Assembly (NCBI GenBank): GCA_035409945.1
Contig: DAONQC010000021.1
Span: 1-10,857, forward strand
DNA: 10,857 nucleotides
Direction of reading: 5' to 3'
Source: MWEH01 sp035409945
GTDB lineage: Bacteria > Bacillota > Clostridia > Christensenellales > DTU072
In this document: positions 1 through 8,600 of the stretch, in pieces
Position numbering within the stretch: the first letter of the stretch is position 1
Layout: each line of letters starts with the position of its first letter
The notes under the pieces: model-generated
Database searches by the model: none
The model's input: only the letters and a program-made list of their open reading frames with translations
Told to the model about the DNA's origin: nothing
Translations under genes and position numbers: made by a program

Positions 1-267
1 ACGCCCACTTATTTTTTCTTTCACTAAATCCTGAGCAGTCTTAAAGTCTTCATTTTTCAAAGCTTTCCTTATTTCTTTTAGCGCTTCTTTTCCTCCATTG
101 TTTGCCTTATCCATATTAGGAACACCAGACCAAAATCCTTCATCATTTAACCATACGGTCCCAGTTACTGGCGCGCAGTTATCCATAATGCCTATAGTTC
201 CATTTCCTAAAGGATAACAATCCTCCCATCTTCTTGCTCTACGTGTCGATCTTAAAAACGCTCTCAT
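1..267 (-). CDS. GH95-family glycoside hydrolase (alpha-L-fucosidase-like), N-terminal fragment
   Basis: The open frame begins at an ATG at 267 and runs off the left edge after 89 codons. A GAGGTGG ribosome binding site (271-277) lies just upstream. Visible motifs are ARRWEDCYPLGNGTIG at residues 11-26, then TVWLNDEGFWSGVPN at 37-51, then an amphipathic stretch EIRKALKNEDFKTAQDLVKE at 66-85. This is the order seen at the start of GH95 enzymes: W..A.PLGNG.lG, then LNe.t.WsG.p, then a helix with L..iR..l..gdf..A. Family members usually act on alpha-L-fucosides (some on galactosides) and have about 700-800 residues, so only the first part of the N-terminal beta-sandwich domain is here; the catalytic (alpha/alpha)6 barrel would lie outside the window. 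No signal peptide is seen, which suggests a cytoplasmic enzyme. It is separated from the lipoprotein genes by a terminator, so it is probably its own transcription unit. The family call is fairly secure; the exact substrate is not. Confidence 0.82.
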   Translation of the reverse strand, partial: MRAFLRSTRRARRWEDCYPLGNGTIGIMDNCAPVTGTVWLNDEGFWSGVPNMDKANNGGKEALKEIRKALKNEDFKTAQDLVKEKISGR

Positions 268-310
268 TTTCCACCTCATAACTAATTATGCTTTTACACA
301 ACTATCATAT

Positions 311-339
311 ATTTTAGCATATATGTGGTTTTATATAAA
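311..339 (-). promoter_or_regulatory. Candidate sigma-A type promoter of the GH95 gene
   Basis: On the minus strand, an extended -10 element TGCTAAAAT (TAAAAT at 311-316) is preceded, after exactly 17 nt, by TTTATA (334-339), which matches four of six bases of TTGACA. A start site near 303-305 would give a leader of about 36-38 nt that keeps the ribosome binding site at 271-277. The region is very AT-rich, so chance matches are easy; this is a plausible prediction only. Confidence 0.42.
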
Positions 340-345
340 ACACAT
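323..345. promoter_or_regulatory. AT-rich palindrome, possible operator
   Basis: GTTTTATATAAAAC (328-341) is a perfect 14-bp palindrome. The outer arms ATGTG (323-327) and CACAT (341-345) extend it, with one unpaired G. It covers the candidate -35 element of the GH95 gene and lies beside the preceding terminator. A repressor site for the glycosidase is a natural reading, but an AT-rich sequence can form such symmetry by chance. Confidence 0.35.
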
Positions 346-374
346 AAAAAGAGAGGTTTTTTCAAGCCTCTCTT
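346..374 (-). terminator. Rho-independent terminator after the 562-aa lipoprotein gene
   Basis: The 8-bp stem AAGAGAGG / CCTCTCTT (367-374 paired with 349-356) is followed on the minus strand by TTTTTATG. It lies about 170 nt after the stop at 543-545 and before the GH95 promoter. Part of the 10-nt loop (CTTGAAAAAA on the minus strand) can pair further. The stem core GAGAGG/CCTCTC recurs in the terminators at 5593-5610 and 8958-8986. Confidence 0.8.
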
Positions 375-378
375 AACC

Positions 379-480
379 GTTGCACTTATTTTGTAACGCT
401 AAAGCGCCTATCTAATGTTGTGCTTACTATGCCTATTTTAATGCTACACTTGTCCTATAACGCTCGAATATCTATCCAGT
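379..480. repeat. Degenerate direct repeat in the 3' spacer
   Basis: Two copies of about 38 nt (379-416 and 443-480) align without gaps at 24 of 38 positions by eye. They share CACTT near the start, TAACGCT in the middle and CTATC towards the end. A 26-nt segment between them (417-442) begins GTTGTGCTTA, like the start of the first copy, and a further TTTTACACTTA follows at 480-490. The rest of the stretch 375-542 holds no gene and no other feature I can see. It may be an eroded duplication or part of the long 3' untranslated region of the upstream lipoprotein gene. Confidence 0.35.
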
Positions 481-542
481 TTTACACTTAACTGACAACT
501 GACTTGTGTCTTTTTAATGTATGAATTAGGTTATTTTGAATT

Positions 543-2231
543 TTATGCGATATCAATCACCAAAGCGGGAGCAATTCCTAACTGATTTGCGTCGACATTG
601 GCAACAATTACAAAGCCTCCTGCATCGCCATACTCAGATTCAACATATCCACACCCAGAAACGTCGTGATTACTACTCTCTAAATAGTAAGGAGAGCGTA
701 ATATACTAATTCCTTTGCCGTATAGACCATGATTTATTTCTTTACTTATCACAACGCCCACTGCTCTACTGTAATCGCTAGTATCTATGAACCTCTTTTC
801 ATCGTCAAAACTTACATCTGCGTTAAAGCCATAATCTTCGTTTAACACATCCTTGTAACTAGGTAAGAAAACCTTATCGAATGTGCTTTCACAAGCATAA
901 ATATTTGTATCACTATTTGTGGTCCCAGCGCTGTTATCTACCTCTGTTGTTCTGATTAAACCTTTACACAGCTCATTAAATGCGGTGTTATAAAACTCAT
1001 CGTTCAGCCAGGCTCTTATTTCACTTTCTTTGTAGTTATTTGGATGTATGGTCTTGCCACCTATCACTCTTGTCTCGTTTGCATTAAACCTTCCTTCATC
1101 AAGTATGTAAGAGCAGAATATTAATGCAGTTCCATTATTTTGGCTCATTATCCTCCAAGGTATGGGTAAAACCCTAAAATAGTAAACACTCCCTTCTTCC
1201 ACCACTGGTCCAGTTCCATCCCATTCAAACCTATACCCACTACCAGCAGGCGTTGCAGTAACTTTTGCATAATAAAAGCCATCACTCCCTAGGTAGTAGC
1301 CACGATCATCTTTAGTTTCTGTTATTGTTACACCATCTTCTTTAAGTGCTTGTGGGTACTCACCAAATGCAATAATAGTGCCTTCCGGGTCAAACTCGCC
1401 TGAATCTTTGTTCCACCTAGAATAGTCTCCCCATCTTGCATAAATGGTTTCCGTACCATCAAAAGTCCAGTTTTGCATCCCAGTTCCATCGCCTCTTGTA
1501 AGCCTCTCTCCGCCGGTTGAACTTGTATACCAGCCAATAAATACATAGTCATCACCATAGCTGGTTTTATCTGTTCTGGTCGGGATAGGAATACCTTCTG
1601 GTAATGCTGAATTAAATGTAAACGAGACACTTTCTTGCGTAACACTACCACCGTTAGCATTAAGATTGACAGTATATGTTTTTGGTGTCCAAATAGCATT
1701 GAGAGTAATATCCTCCGTGATTTTTGTCGTTTCTATATCTTTATCCCAGCCTACGAAATCGTATCCCACTTTAGTAGTTTTTCCAGCGGTTACTAACGAG
1801 CCTTCTTCTACTACTTTATCTGCTATAGCTGACCCTCCATTCGTATTAAAACTAACCGTATAGCTACCGAGGCGCTTTATACGTATAGTGTATATTTTCT
1901 TTTGATCTCCACGTAAAGCCGTGGCATAAAATACATTATCCCCAACCGTAAGAGCAACTTCATTATTGATGATATTATTTCCTACCTGGTCGGTACTTAG
2001 TATAAATGTAGTACTTCTATCGGCATGAATTACGTCTTTAAGCATATAAGAATCTACCACATTGCCGACTGTTATCTGATACTCACCATTGTCTCTTAGA
2101 GTTAAACCCTTAATAACTAGAGTTGGCTCGACCTTTTCCGCGTCTTTATTGCAAGAAGTACATGCTGTCACAGTTAGTACAATGGCGACAGTAATAAGCA
2201 CAACAAGCATAATACTCAAAACTTTTTTCAT
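543..2231 (-). CDS. Surface lipoprotein with cadherin-like domain, two B-repeats and C-terminal DUF6273-type domain
   Basis: The 562-residue product starts at an ATG with AGGAGG (2239-2244) 7 nt upstream. Residues 1-23 form a lipoprotein signal peptide with lipobox VTAC, giving lipidation at Cys24; a second Cys follows at 27 (CTSC). Residues about 36-120 resemble a cadherin-like beta-sandwich (GDNVFYATA, IYTIRIKR). Residues 123-181 and 186-267 are two InlB/Listeria-Bacteroides-type B-repeats, marked by FNTNGGS, GYDFVGW and YVFIGWYTS and ending in IW and RW. From about 284 to the end is the domain shared by all the neighbours: FGEYPQ (289-294), YYFRVLPIPWRIM, SEIRAWLNDEFY, YACEST, LRSP (511-514) and a final IAPALVIDIA. 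No LPXTG or C-terminal anchor exists, so it should sit on the outer face of the membrane by its lipid. It probably shares a transcript with the gene 73 nt upstream. Domain function is unknown; adhesion is inferred. Confidence 0.93.
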   Translation of the reverse strand: MKKVLSIMLVVLITVAIVLTVTACTSCNKDAEKVEPTLVIKGLTLRDNGEYQITVGNVVDSYMLKDVIHADRSTTFILSTDQVGNNIINNEVALTVGDNVFYATALRGDQKKIYTIRIKRLGSYTVSFNTNGGSAIADKVVEEGSLVTAGKTTKVGYDFVGWDKDIETTKITEDITLNAIWTPKTYTVNLNANGGSVTQESVSFTFNSALPEGIPIPTRTDKTSYGDDYVFIGWYTSSTGGERLTRGDGTGMQNWTFDGTETIYARWGDYSRWNKDSGEFDPEGTIIAFGEYPQALKEDGVTITETKDDRGYYLGSDGFYYAKVTATPAGSGYRFEWDGTGPVVEEGSVYYFRVLPIPWRIMSQNNGTALIFCSYILDEGRFNANETRVIGGKTIHPNNYKESEIRAWLNDEFYNTAFNELCKGLIRTTEVDNSAGTTNSDTNIYACESTFDKVFLPSYKDVLNEDYGFNADVSFDDEKRFIDTSDYSRAVGVVISKEINHGLYGKGISILRSPYYLESSNHDVSGCGYVESEYGDAGGFVIVANVDANQLGIAPALVIDIA

Positions 2232-2238
2232 ACTTTAT

Positions 2239-2244
2239 CCTCCT
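2239..2244 (-). promoter_or_regulatory. Ribosome binding site AGGAGG
   Basis: A perfect AGGAGG lies 7 nt before the ATG at 2231, within the 73-nt gap between the two lipoprotein genes. It confirms the start and shows this gene is translated independently even if co-transcribed. Confidence 0.85.
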
Positions 2245-2262
2245 GAACAATCACATTTTTTG

Positions 2263-2293
2263 CAGAACTGTTCTGATAACTACTTTCGTAGCT
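2263..2293 (-). other. Two small intercistronic hairpins
   Basis: On the minus strand, a stem of four Watson-Crick pairs closed by a GAAA tetraloop (CTAC-GAAA-GTAG, 2280-2291, extendable by a G-U and an A-U pair to 2278-2293) is followed by the 13-bp palindrome CAGAACAGTTCTG (2263-2275). The palindrome is followed by a run of A, not T, so it is not a terminator of the upstream gene. It could be an mRNA processing or stability element, or a protein-binding palindrome. No convincing promoter is seen in this gap. Confidence 0.35.
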
Positions 2294-2304
2294 GCTTTTC
2301 TTTC

Positions 2305-5300
2305 CTATCCTAAATCAACTTTTAGTGCAGGGACAATACCAACATAATCATAACCAACTGATTCAACCATTGTAGAACCAGTTCTCGTAAAATATCTAAT
2401 ATCTACACTTTTAGTAGTCTGTGGCGAGCGAGAATACCATAAACAATTGCCATTAGCACCCGAAGCATAATATATAAAAATCCCCATTGCTTTTGCGTAG
2501 TCACTCGCTATTTTTTGCCTACTTAAATGAGAAGAAAGATCTCCCGAGAAACCATATGAAGTTGTTGTTGCTTCTTTGATACTAAGTAAAAATATCTTAT
2601 CGCTTGTATCACTACAAGCATATTCATTAGGAGTAGTTCCTGTGCTAGCAGGGCTATTATCCACGCTTGTTGTTTGAATTAATTGTTTCTGGAAATGGTT
2701 AAACGTATTGTCATAAAAGTCGTTGTTTAGATAAACTCTCATTTCACTTTTTTCATAATTATTTGCATGCGCACCACGTTGCGTCCCTTCATATTCCTCA
2801 TTCCAGCGCCGAGTATCTAAAACATCTTCACACAATAAAAATGCCTTATTACCATCGGCTGCTAAAGTGTTATAGTTTAATATACGCCATTTAATTGGTT
2901 CAACCTTAAAGTAGTATACCTGCTTCTTTACAACTGTAGATCCATTTGAAAATGTATAATCGTTTCCATGAGGATATGCAACTACCTTTGCATAATAAAA
3001 ACCGTCACTTCCTAAAAAGTATCCATTATATTCTGGCGTATCTGACTGTATTGTTACATTACTTGCCTTTATTGTTTGCGGATACTCACCAAATAAAATA
3101 TACTCTCCATTTGCTTTAGGCGCGCCATTTTTATCTACACGCTTAAAGACAAAATCAACTTTAACATCAACGTTTATTTCTTTTATATTCCATGCATTAT
3201 CCATAGCATAAATCGTAACGGTTATCGTATTACCAGCAACTTGCGTTCCTGATGCTATATATGCCCCTACTAAAGCATTTGATATTGGAACATTAAAACT
3301 ATCTTTTGCGCTTATATTGAACAAAGTAGCATCCACCGAATCGGTTTCTTTAATCCTTGTTTTGGTTGTGTCATATGTTATTGTGGGCATGCCGTAAACT
3401 TTTATGTTATTAACATCTCTTGTTATTGTATTACCCGCAACGTCAGTTATAGATAATCTTACCGATATTTCTCCTCCTGCGACTTTATTACCGGATATAA
3501 TAGTCGTAGTTACGGGAATATTCTTATTAAAGCTATCTTTTGCTGTTGCACTAAATAAATCGGCATCTATCTTATCGGATAATTTCATGAGAGGCTTGCT
3601 AGTATATGTTATTTGGGGCGCCCCATAAACTTTTATACCCTCTAACTCAATTGTGTTTTCATTATTTGCTACATCTTTGGTAGATAAAATTAGTGTTACA
3701 ACACTCCCTGCAGGACCTTCCCCTCCTTTGACTGAAATATTTACCGTAGTATCAACACCAAAAGAATCTTTGCCACTCACTCCTGATAGAGCATCTGCTG
3801 GCGCTTCTGTTGATTTAAACATACCTTTTGAGGTAAATTTTAGTGTAGGCTTCCCGTAAACTTTTACATCATTGATATCTTTTGTTACTGTATTACCCGC
3901 CGCATCAGTTGCAGAAAATCTAACTGTGATAGTATTCCCAGCAGTTTGCTCTCCTATAACTGTTGTCGTTACCTCAAGGAACTTATTGAAACTATCTTTT
4001 GCTTGTACATTGAACATTGCAGGAGTTATTACCTCTGCCTCTTTAACAATTTTGTTACCAGAGTGTGTAAGTGTAGGCACACCGTAAACTTTTACTCCTT
4101 CAATTTCTGTTACTATTTCATTTCCTGCTTCATCCGTTGTTGATAAGATAAGCGTTATACTGTCACCTGCTACATAATTTTCCTCTTTTACTGCAACGTT
4201 GACCGTCGTATTCGTATTAAATGAGTCTTTACCGCTAATTGCAAGCAATGCATTGGCAGGCTCTTCTGATGCTTTGAAGCTACCCTTGGATGTAAACTTG
4301 AGTGTAGGAGTTCCATATATTTTTACATTTGTAATGTCTTTTGTTACGGTATTGCCTGCAGCATCTGTTGCTGAAAATCTGATAGTTACAGTTTCTCCAG
4401 AGGCTTTATTCCCTTCAGTTATTTCTGCGGTTATATTAAGTTCTTGATTAAAGCTATCTTTTGCTACAACGCCTAGTAGTTTACTACTTATCTCATCTGT
4501 GACTTTGATGATTGTATTAGTAGCGTTTCCAATTGTAGGATCACCATATACCTTAACTCCCGTAATCTCCGATACGACTTCGTTATTTGCTACATCTTTT
4601 GTGGATAAAATTAACGTCACAGTGTCCCCTGCTGCGTATTCTTCTTCCTTGACTGAAATATTTACCGTGGTATCAACATTAAACGAATCTTTACCACTAG
4701 CACTAAGTAATGCACTATCTACTGTTTCTGATATTTTAAAACTACCTTTTGATGTAAAGTTTAGTTTGGGAGCACCATAAACTTTAATACCTGTTATTAT
4801 CGTTTCCTTTGTTAGACCATACTTTCCAATACACAACAACTTGACGCTAATAGTTTCCCCAGCAGCTTGATTACCTTCAACAACTGTTGCCTGAATATCT
4901 CTTATTTGATTATCACTATCTCTCAATGTGGCGCTGAATAAGCCAGCATTAATTGCATCATCTTCCCGTATGCCTAGTTTGTTTTCATCATATACAAAAT
5001 CGTTTAGATAATAAAATTTAGCAGTAACAGAAAAGCCTTCTTTGACTGGTGTGTTTTTTAAGTAGTCACTAGATAAAAAGGTTCCATCTGCCAGTTGCCA
5101 ACCTTCAAAAATCTGCCCTGCTTTACTTGGAGATTTGGGAAGTTCAATACTACCGTCATCAGATGCGGTTACCGCTTGATGCTCCACTCCATTTAATATA
5201 AATTTAATTTCAACTGGTTCTGATTTTTTACACGCTACTAAACTCAAACACAATATCAGCGATATTACTAAAAACAAAAGCAATACACTCTTTGAAGTTT

Positions 5301-5307
5301 TATTCAT
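2305..5307 (-). CDS. Large surface lipoprotein with eight Ig-like repeats and C-terminal DUF6273-type domain
   Basis: The 1000-residue product starts at the ATG at 5307, because GGAGG (5317-5321) sits 9 nt upstream. The longer frame back to 5325 would need a TTG and would run through that site. The signal peptide ends in lipobox LVAC, giving lipidation at Cys26. Residues 33-98 form a single B-repeat-like module (ILNG, IFEGW, AKF). Residues about 104-717 are eight modules of 76-77 residues, each ending in VYGxP or a variant, with AKDSFN or GKDSFN at the centre and TDAAGN-like motifs near the end, as in bacterial Ig-like extender domains. Residues about 733-1000 are the shared C-terminal domain: FGEYPQ (739-744), YYFKVEPIKWRIL, NNYEKSEMRVYLN, YACSDTSDKIF, WYSRSP, IVPALKVDLG. 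No cell-wall sorting signal is present. The long stalk probably holds the C-terminal domain far from the membrane. Upstream is a terminator of the previous gene; downstream, the 562-aa gene follows after 73 nt. Confidence 0.93.
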   Translation of the reverse strand: MNKTSKSVLLLFLVISLILCLSLVACKKSEPVEIKFILNGVEHQAVTASDDGSIELPKSPSKAGQIFEGWQLADGTFLSSDYLKNTPVKEGFSVTAKFYYLNDFVYDENKLGIREDDAINAGLFSATLRDSDNQIRDIQATVVEGNQAAGETISVKLLCIGKYGLTKETIITGIKVYGAPKLNFTSKGSFKISETVDSALLSASGKDSFNVDTTVNISVKEEEYAAGDTVTLILSTKDVANNEVVSEITGVKVYGDPTIGNATNTIIKVTDEISSKLLGVVAKDSFNQELNITAEITEGNKASGETVTIRFSATDAAGNTVTKDITNVKIYGTPTLKFTSKGSFKASEEPANALLAISGKDSFNTNTTVNVAVKEENYVAGDSITLILSTTDEAGNEIVTEIEGVKVYGVPTLTHSGNKIVKEAEVITPAMFNVQAKDSFNKFLEVTTTVIGEQTAGNTITVRFSATDAAGNTVTKDINDVKVYGKPTLKFTSKGMFKSTEAPADALSGVSGKDSFGVDTTVNISVKGGEGPAGSVVTLILSTKDVANNENTIELEGIKVYGAPQITYTSKPLMKLSDKIDADLFSATAKDSFNKNIPVTTTIISGNKVAGGEISVRLSITDVAGNTITRDVNNIKVYGMPTITYDTTKTRIKETDSVDATLFNISAKDSFNVPISNALVGAYIASGTQVAGNTITVTIYAMDNAWNIKEINVDVKVDFVFKRVDKNGAPKANGEYILFGEYPQTIKASNVTIQSDTPEYNGYFLGSDGFYYAKVVAYPHGNDYTFSNGSTVVKKQVYYFKVEPIKWRILNYNTLAADGNKAFLLCEDVLDTRRWNEEYEGTQRGAHANNYEKSEMRVYLNNDFYDNTFNHFQKQLIQTTSVDNSPASTGTTPNEYACSDTSDKIFLLSIKEATTTSYGFSGDLSSHLSRQKIASDYAKAMGIFIYYASGANGNCLWYSRSPQTTKSVDIRYFTRTGSTMVESVGYDYVGIVPALKVDLG
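3157..4998 (-). repeat. Eight tandem Ig-like coding repeats with alternating two-module period
   Basis: Module boundaries, taken at the proline of VYGxP, fall at residues 180, 257, 334, 411, 487, 564 and 641, a period of 76-77 codons (228-231 bp). Modules 2, 4 and 6 are one type (FTSKG, SGKDSF, TTVN, TLILST). Modules 3, 5 and 7 are the other (AKDSFN, AGN near the end, VKVYG or IKVYG), and modules 1 and 8 are closer to the second type. The unit of duplication is therefore probably the pair, about 462 bp. At DNA level, modules 2 and 6 remain clearly alike (around 4652 and 3731, exactly 921 bp apart). Confidence 0.88.
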
Positions 5308-5316
5308 TATAGTTTT

Positions 5317-5321
5317 CCTCC
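5317..5321 (-). promoter_or_regulatory. Ribosome binding site GGAGG that sets the start of the 1000-aa gene
   Basis: GGAGG lies 9 nt before the ATG at 5307. It falls inside the longer frame that would begin at a TTG at 5325, which argues against that upstream start. Confidence 0.85.
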
Positions 5322-5403
5322 GCAATTATCGATTTGCACTTTACTTCTTAACTTGTAGTCACGTTTGTACGTTGAAAAAAGTATTAAGTTAAAACATTAC
5401 TCC

Positions 5404-5409
5404 ATTATA
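5404..5409 (-). promoter_or_regulatory. Weak candidate -10 element upstream of the 1000-aa lipoprotein gene
   Basis: A perfect TATAAT lies about 97 nt upstream of the start codon, but I find no good TTGACA-like element at 16-18 nt and no TGn extension. A promoter is expected here because a terminator closes the previous gene. The rest of the gene-free stretch 5322-5592 is AT-rich and holds only this and the inverted repeat at 5473-5525. Confidence 0.25.
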
Positions 5410-5472
5410 AATATATCATAAATCCTGCAGGTTTTCAGTAAGAAATGTTTTTACTGTTAACACCTAATAAAA

Positions 5473-5525
5473 AGTAGATTTACAACGTAAATACAACAGT
5501 TATGCATTCGGTTCCAAAATCTACT
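5473..5525. repeat. 9-bp inverted repeat with 35-nt loop
   Basis: AGTAGATTT (5473-5481) and AAATCTACT (5517-5525) are exact inverted copies separated by 35 nt, lying between the terminator of the 1080-aa gene and the candidate promoter of the 1000-aa gene. On the minus strand the second arm runs into a T-rich stretch (TTTTTATT). It could be a back-up terminator, an operator pair or chance. Confidence 0.35.
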
Positions 5526-5580
5526 AAAGTAAATGCAACTTAACATTTGCTCCAAAGATATTGGTTATTTAATGCTACCT

Positions 5581-5610
5581 ATATACAAACAAGAGAGGCT
5601 TTTGCCTCTC
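5581..5610 (-). terminator. Rho-independent terminator after the 1080-aa lipoprotein gene
   Basis: A perfect 7-bp stem GAGAGGC / GCCTCTC with a 4-nt loop (5593-5610) lies 27 nt after the stop codon and is followed on the minus strand by TTGTTTGTATAT. The tail is T-rich but interrupted, so some read-through is possible. The stem core matches the other two terminators in the window. Confidence 0.78.
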
Positions 5611-5637
5611 CTGATGTTTTTCATATATGCCTTAGTC

Positions 5638-8600
5638 CTAGCCTATATTGAGCCTCAGGGCTGGTACAATTCCTATGCCTTGAGCATTCCCTGTTTTTAA
5701 CACTCCATCGTATGTGCCAGTCTGGTCTACTACGGATACCTTATTATTAGCTTCTGCCCTGGGTGAGCGTAACCACCAGCAACCAGCACCATAAGTGCCT
5801 GACTTTGTCATGTATGCCCCAGTCGCTCTAGCGTAGTCGCTTGTTAGCTTTGTTCTCAGTACAGCGGATGGGAAGTATGTTCCATATGCTATTTCTTGAT
5901 AACTTAACGCAAATATCTTATCAGTAGTATCGTTACAAGCATATGCATTAGATTCAGGACTGTGTGTTGTTGTTTTTCCATTCTGTACTACTGTATTTTC
6001 GATTAGCGCTTGTTGTAATGTACTAAATGTTTTGTACAATCCATAGTTTAATGCCGTGCCATACACCGTACCTTCTACCGTTCCTTCTCGCCCTACTGTT
6101 TTACTATTTAACCATTTAATTAGGTCACTGGATTTAGTTAAATCGCTACTATCAATGTATCTGTTAACACCACTAGAAGCGTTATATGAATAATGGTCAA
6201 TAATTGTCTCGCATACTAATAAAGCTTTATTATCAATTGTTTGTAAAATCCTCCACTTCAGTGGTTCAACTTTGAAGTAATAAGCTGTTCCTTGTATAAT
6301 TTGTTGACTTTGATCGGTAAACCAATAGTCGTTAGCTGCACCATATGTACTAGCTGTAACCTTTTTATACCGTGTTACTCCGTCTACACCACGATAATAT
6401 CCATCTACCTTTTCGCCACCTGCAATATCTATGTTATTGAGATTAAGCTCGACAGTTTGTGGATACTCGCCGAACAGAACATAATTGCCTGTAGGATCTG
6501 GGGTATTGTCATATTTAATTCTTTGGTATGGTTTCCATCTGGCTTCTAATGTCTTTGCTGAGTTTGGCATTGTGAAGGTATATTCAGCCAACGCCCCTTC
6601 TATCTTAGTATCGTTTTCATACCAGCCATCAAATGTATATCCTGCGTTAGTGGTTGCTTTTATGGTGACACTACTCTTGTATGCCTTAGAGCCTCCACCT
6701 GTTACTCCCCCTGCTGCATCAATATTTTTATCCAAAGCGAGAGTGTGTTGGTTTGGCTCCCACATTGCTGTCAATGTTTTAGGAGATGCAGGCATAGTAT
6801 ATGTGTAATTTGTATTTGTAGAAAGTCTTGAGGAGCCATCATACCACCCTAAGAAAGTATATCCTTCATCTGTTGTTGTAGCGGTTAAGGGTACTTGACT
6901 ATTATAATTGTGCTCTCCTGTACCTGTTACATTTCCTGCTTCAGCAATGTTTTTTGTTAAAGTTAATTGATACTGCCTTATATTCCATTTGGCATATAAC
7001 TTAATACCTCCTACTGGCATAGTAGTAAAGGTGTATGGAGCAGTTAATTCACTATCACTACACCAGCAATCAAAAGTATATCCTGCTCTAGTAGGATCTG
7101 ATGGCCTTGTAACAACAGTTCCATAATCTTTAGTTATTGTGGCGACTGCGCTTCCACCATTAGAATCGAATACCATATTATATTGTTGAACTGCCCATTT
7201 TGCCGTAAGTGTTATGTTATATGCAGGCACTTGAAATGTATGGTGGGGGCTTGTAGATTTCAACTCATCTCCACTGCTGTACCAACCGATCCACTCATAA
7301 CCTTCATTTGTCTTTGTCACTTGTATTGTTGCATTAGTGCCACAATCTCTTTCTCCTGCGCCTGATATTTCGCCTGCCGCTTCAATGCTTTTGTTCAAAT
7401 CTACCATAAATTTTTGAGCTTCCCATCTAGCTTCAAGGGTTATATCTGAAGCGGGCATGCTGAAAGTGTATATATAAGCATCTGTTTTCTTAACATTGTT
7501 TTCATACCAGCCTTTCCAAGTATAGCCTGGATTGCTTGTTGCCTTTACTTGGACGCTGCTATTATACTCATATCTCGCTGCTCCCTCCACAGTTCCTGCT
7601 CTATTAGGATTTCGGTTTAATGTAAGATAGTATTTATTCACAGTCCACTTCGCTACAAGTGTTTTACTAGTAGCAGGCATGTTAAATGTGTATGTCAGAG
7701 AGGTGCCTTCAGATACTTTTTCATCCCCGTCGTACCAACCATCCCAAGTATAGCCTTCTTCGTTAGCTGTCGTTGCGGTTACGGTTATCCTTTCATTGTA
7801 ATCATAGGTTTCTGCACCTGTTACATTTCCTGCTTCAGCAATATTTTTGCTTAAAGTTAATGTGTAGCTAAGAATAGACCACTTTGCTGTAAAGCTCTTT
7901 CCGGAAATAGGTATTGAAAAGGTATAATTCATACTCTTAGTCACTAGCAAATTATTTTCATCATACCAACCTTCAAACTTATATCCAGGGTTTGGTGTGG
8001 CTTTTATTTCTATACTGGTGTTGTAATCATAACTTCCTGCACCATCCAGTGTTCCAGCCAAAGCGTTTGTGTTATGTAGTACAACTGGATATTTTTCTGG
8101 GTTCCATCTTGCTTGCAATGTTTTATTAGGTGTAGCAGGCATAGTAAATGTATAGCTTGTTTCTGCGCCAGTAGAGACTTTATTATCTCCATCATACCAA
8201 CCAGCAAAAATGTATCCTTCATTAGTAGTGGCAGTTACAGTAACGCTACTACCATAATCTTTAGCGCCATCACCAGATACAGTTCCTGCAGCTGCAATGT
8301 TTTTACTTAAATTTAGCTCATATTGCTTAACAGTCCACGTCGCTGTAAATCTTGCAGGTCCTACCACAACATGTCCTTGCGAGCCCCAGCCTGCAAAATC
8401 ATATCCCTCACGGGTAGGGCCAGCAGGGCCCGCGCCAAGCACGCTATTTATCAAGGCATTTTCTGTTTTATAAACTGTTTCGCCGTTCATATATGAAATC
8501 GTTACATAATAAGTTTTGAAAACCTTTATCGTATATGTTTGGGTTGTTTCTCCATCTTCCGATGTCACTACAACATAGTAGATATTTTCACCATCTTGTA

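Larger units (their letters stand above)
6535..8511 (-). repeat. Nine tandem B-repeat coding modules
   Basis: Modules of 70-78 codons cover residues 124-782 of the 1080-aa lipoprotein. The conserved marks are the GWY in the middle and the terminal A(R/K/M/T)W. Seven modules are of one divergent subtype and two (first and seventh) are of the classical InlB subtype, so the array is not a simple single-unit expansion. Confidence 0.88.

Noticed and set aside
2263..2275. CAGAACAGTTCTG as a LexA (SOS) box
   Set aside because: Firmicutes LexA sites have GAAC and GTTC separated by four or more bases; here the spacing is one base.
3404..4780. A row of plus-strand open frames of 65-93 codons, regularly spaced
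   Set aside because: They are the antisense image of the Ig-like repeats in the minus-strand gene; their spacing follows the 231-bp module period, they contain no ribosome binding sites that I can see, and they match no family.
3157..8511. CRISPR array or other DNA-level repeat element
   Set aside because: The repeats are 210-230 bp, in frame, and differ at many positions while preserving protein motifs; they are coding modules of surface stalks.
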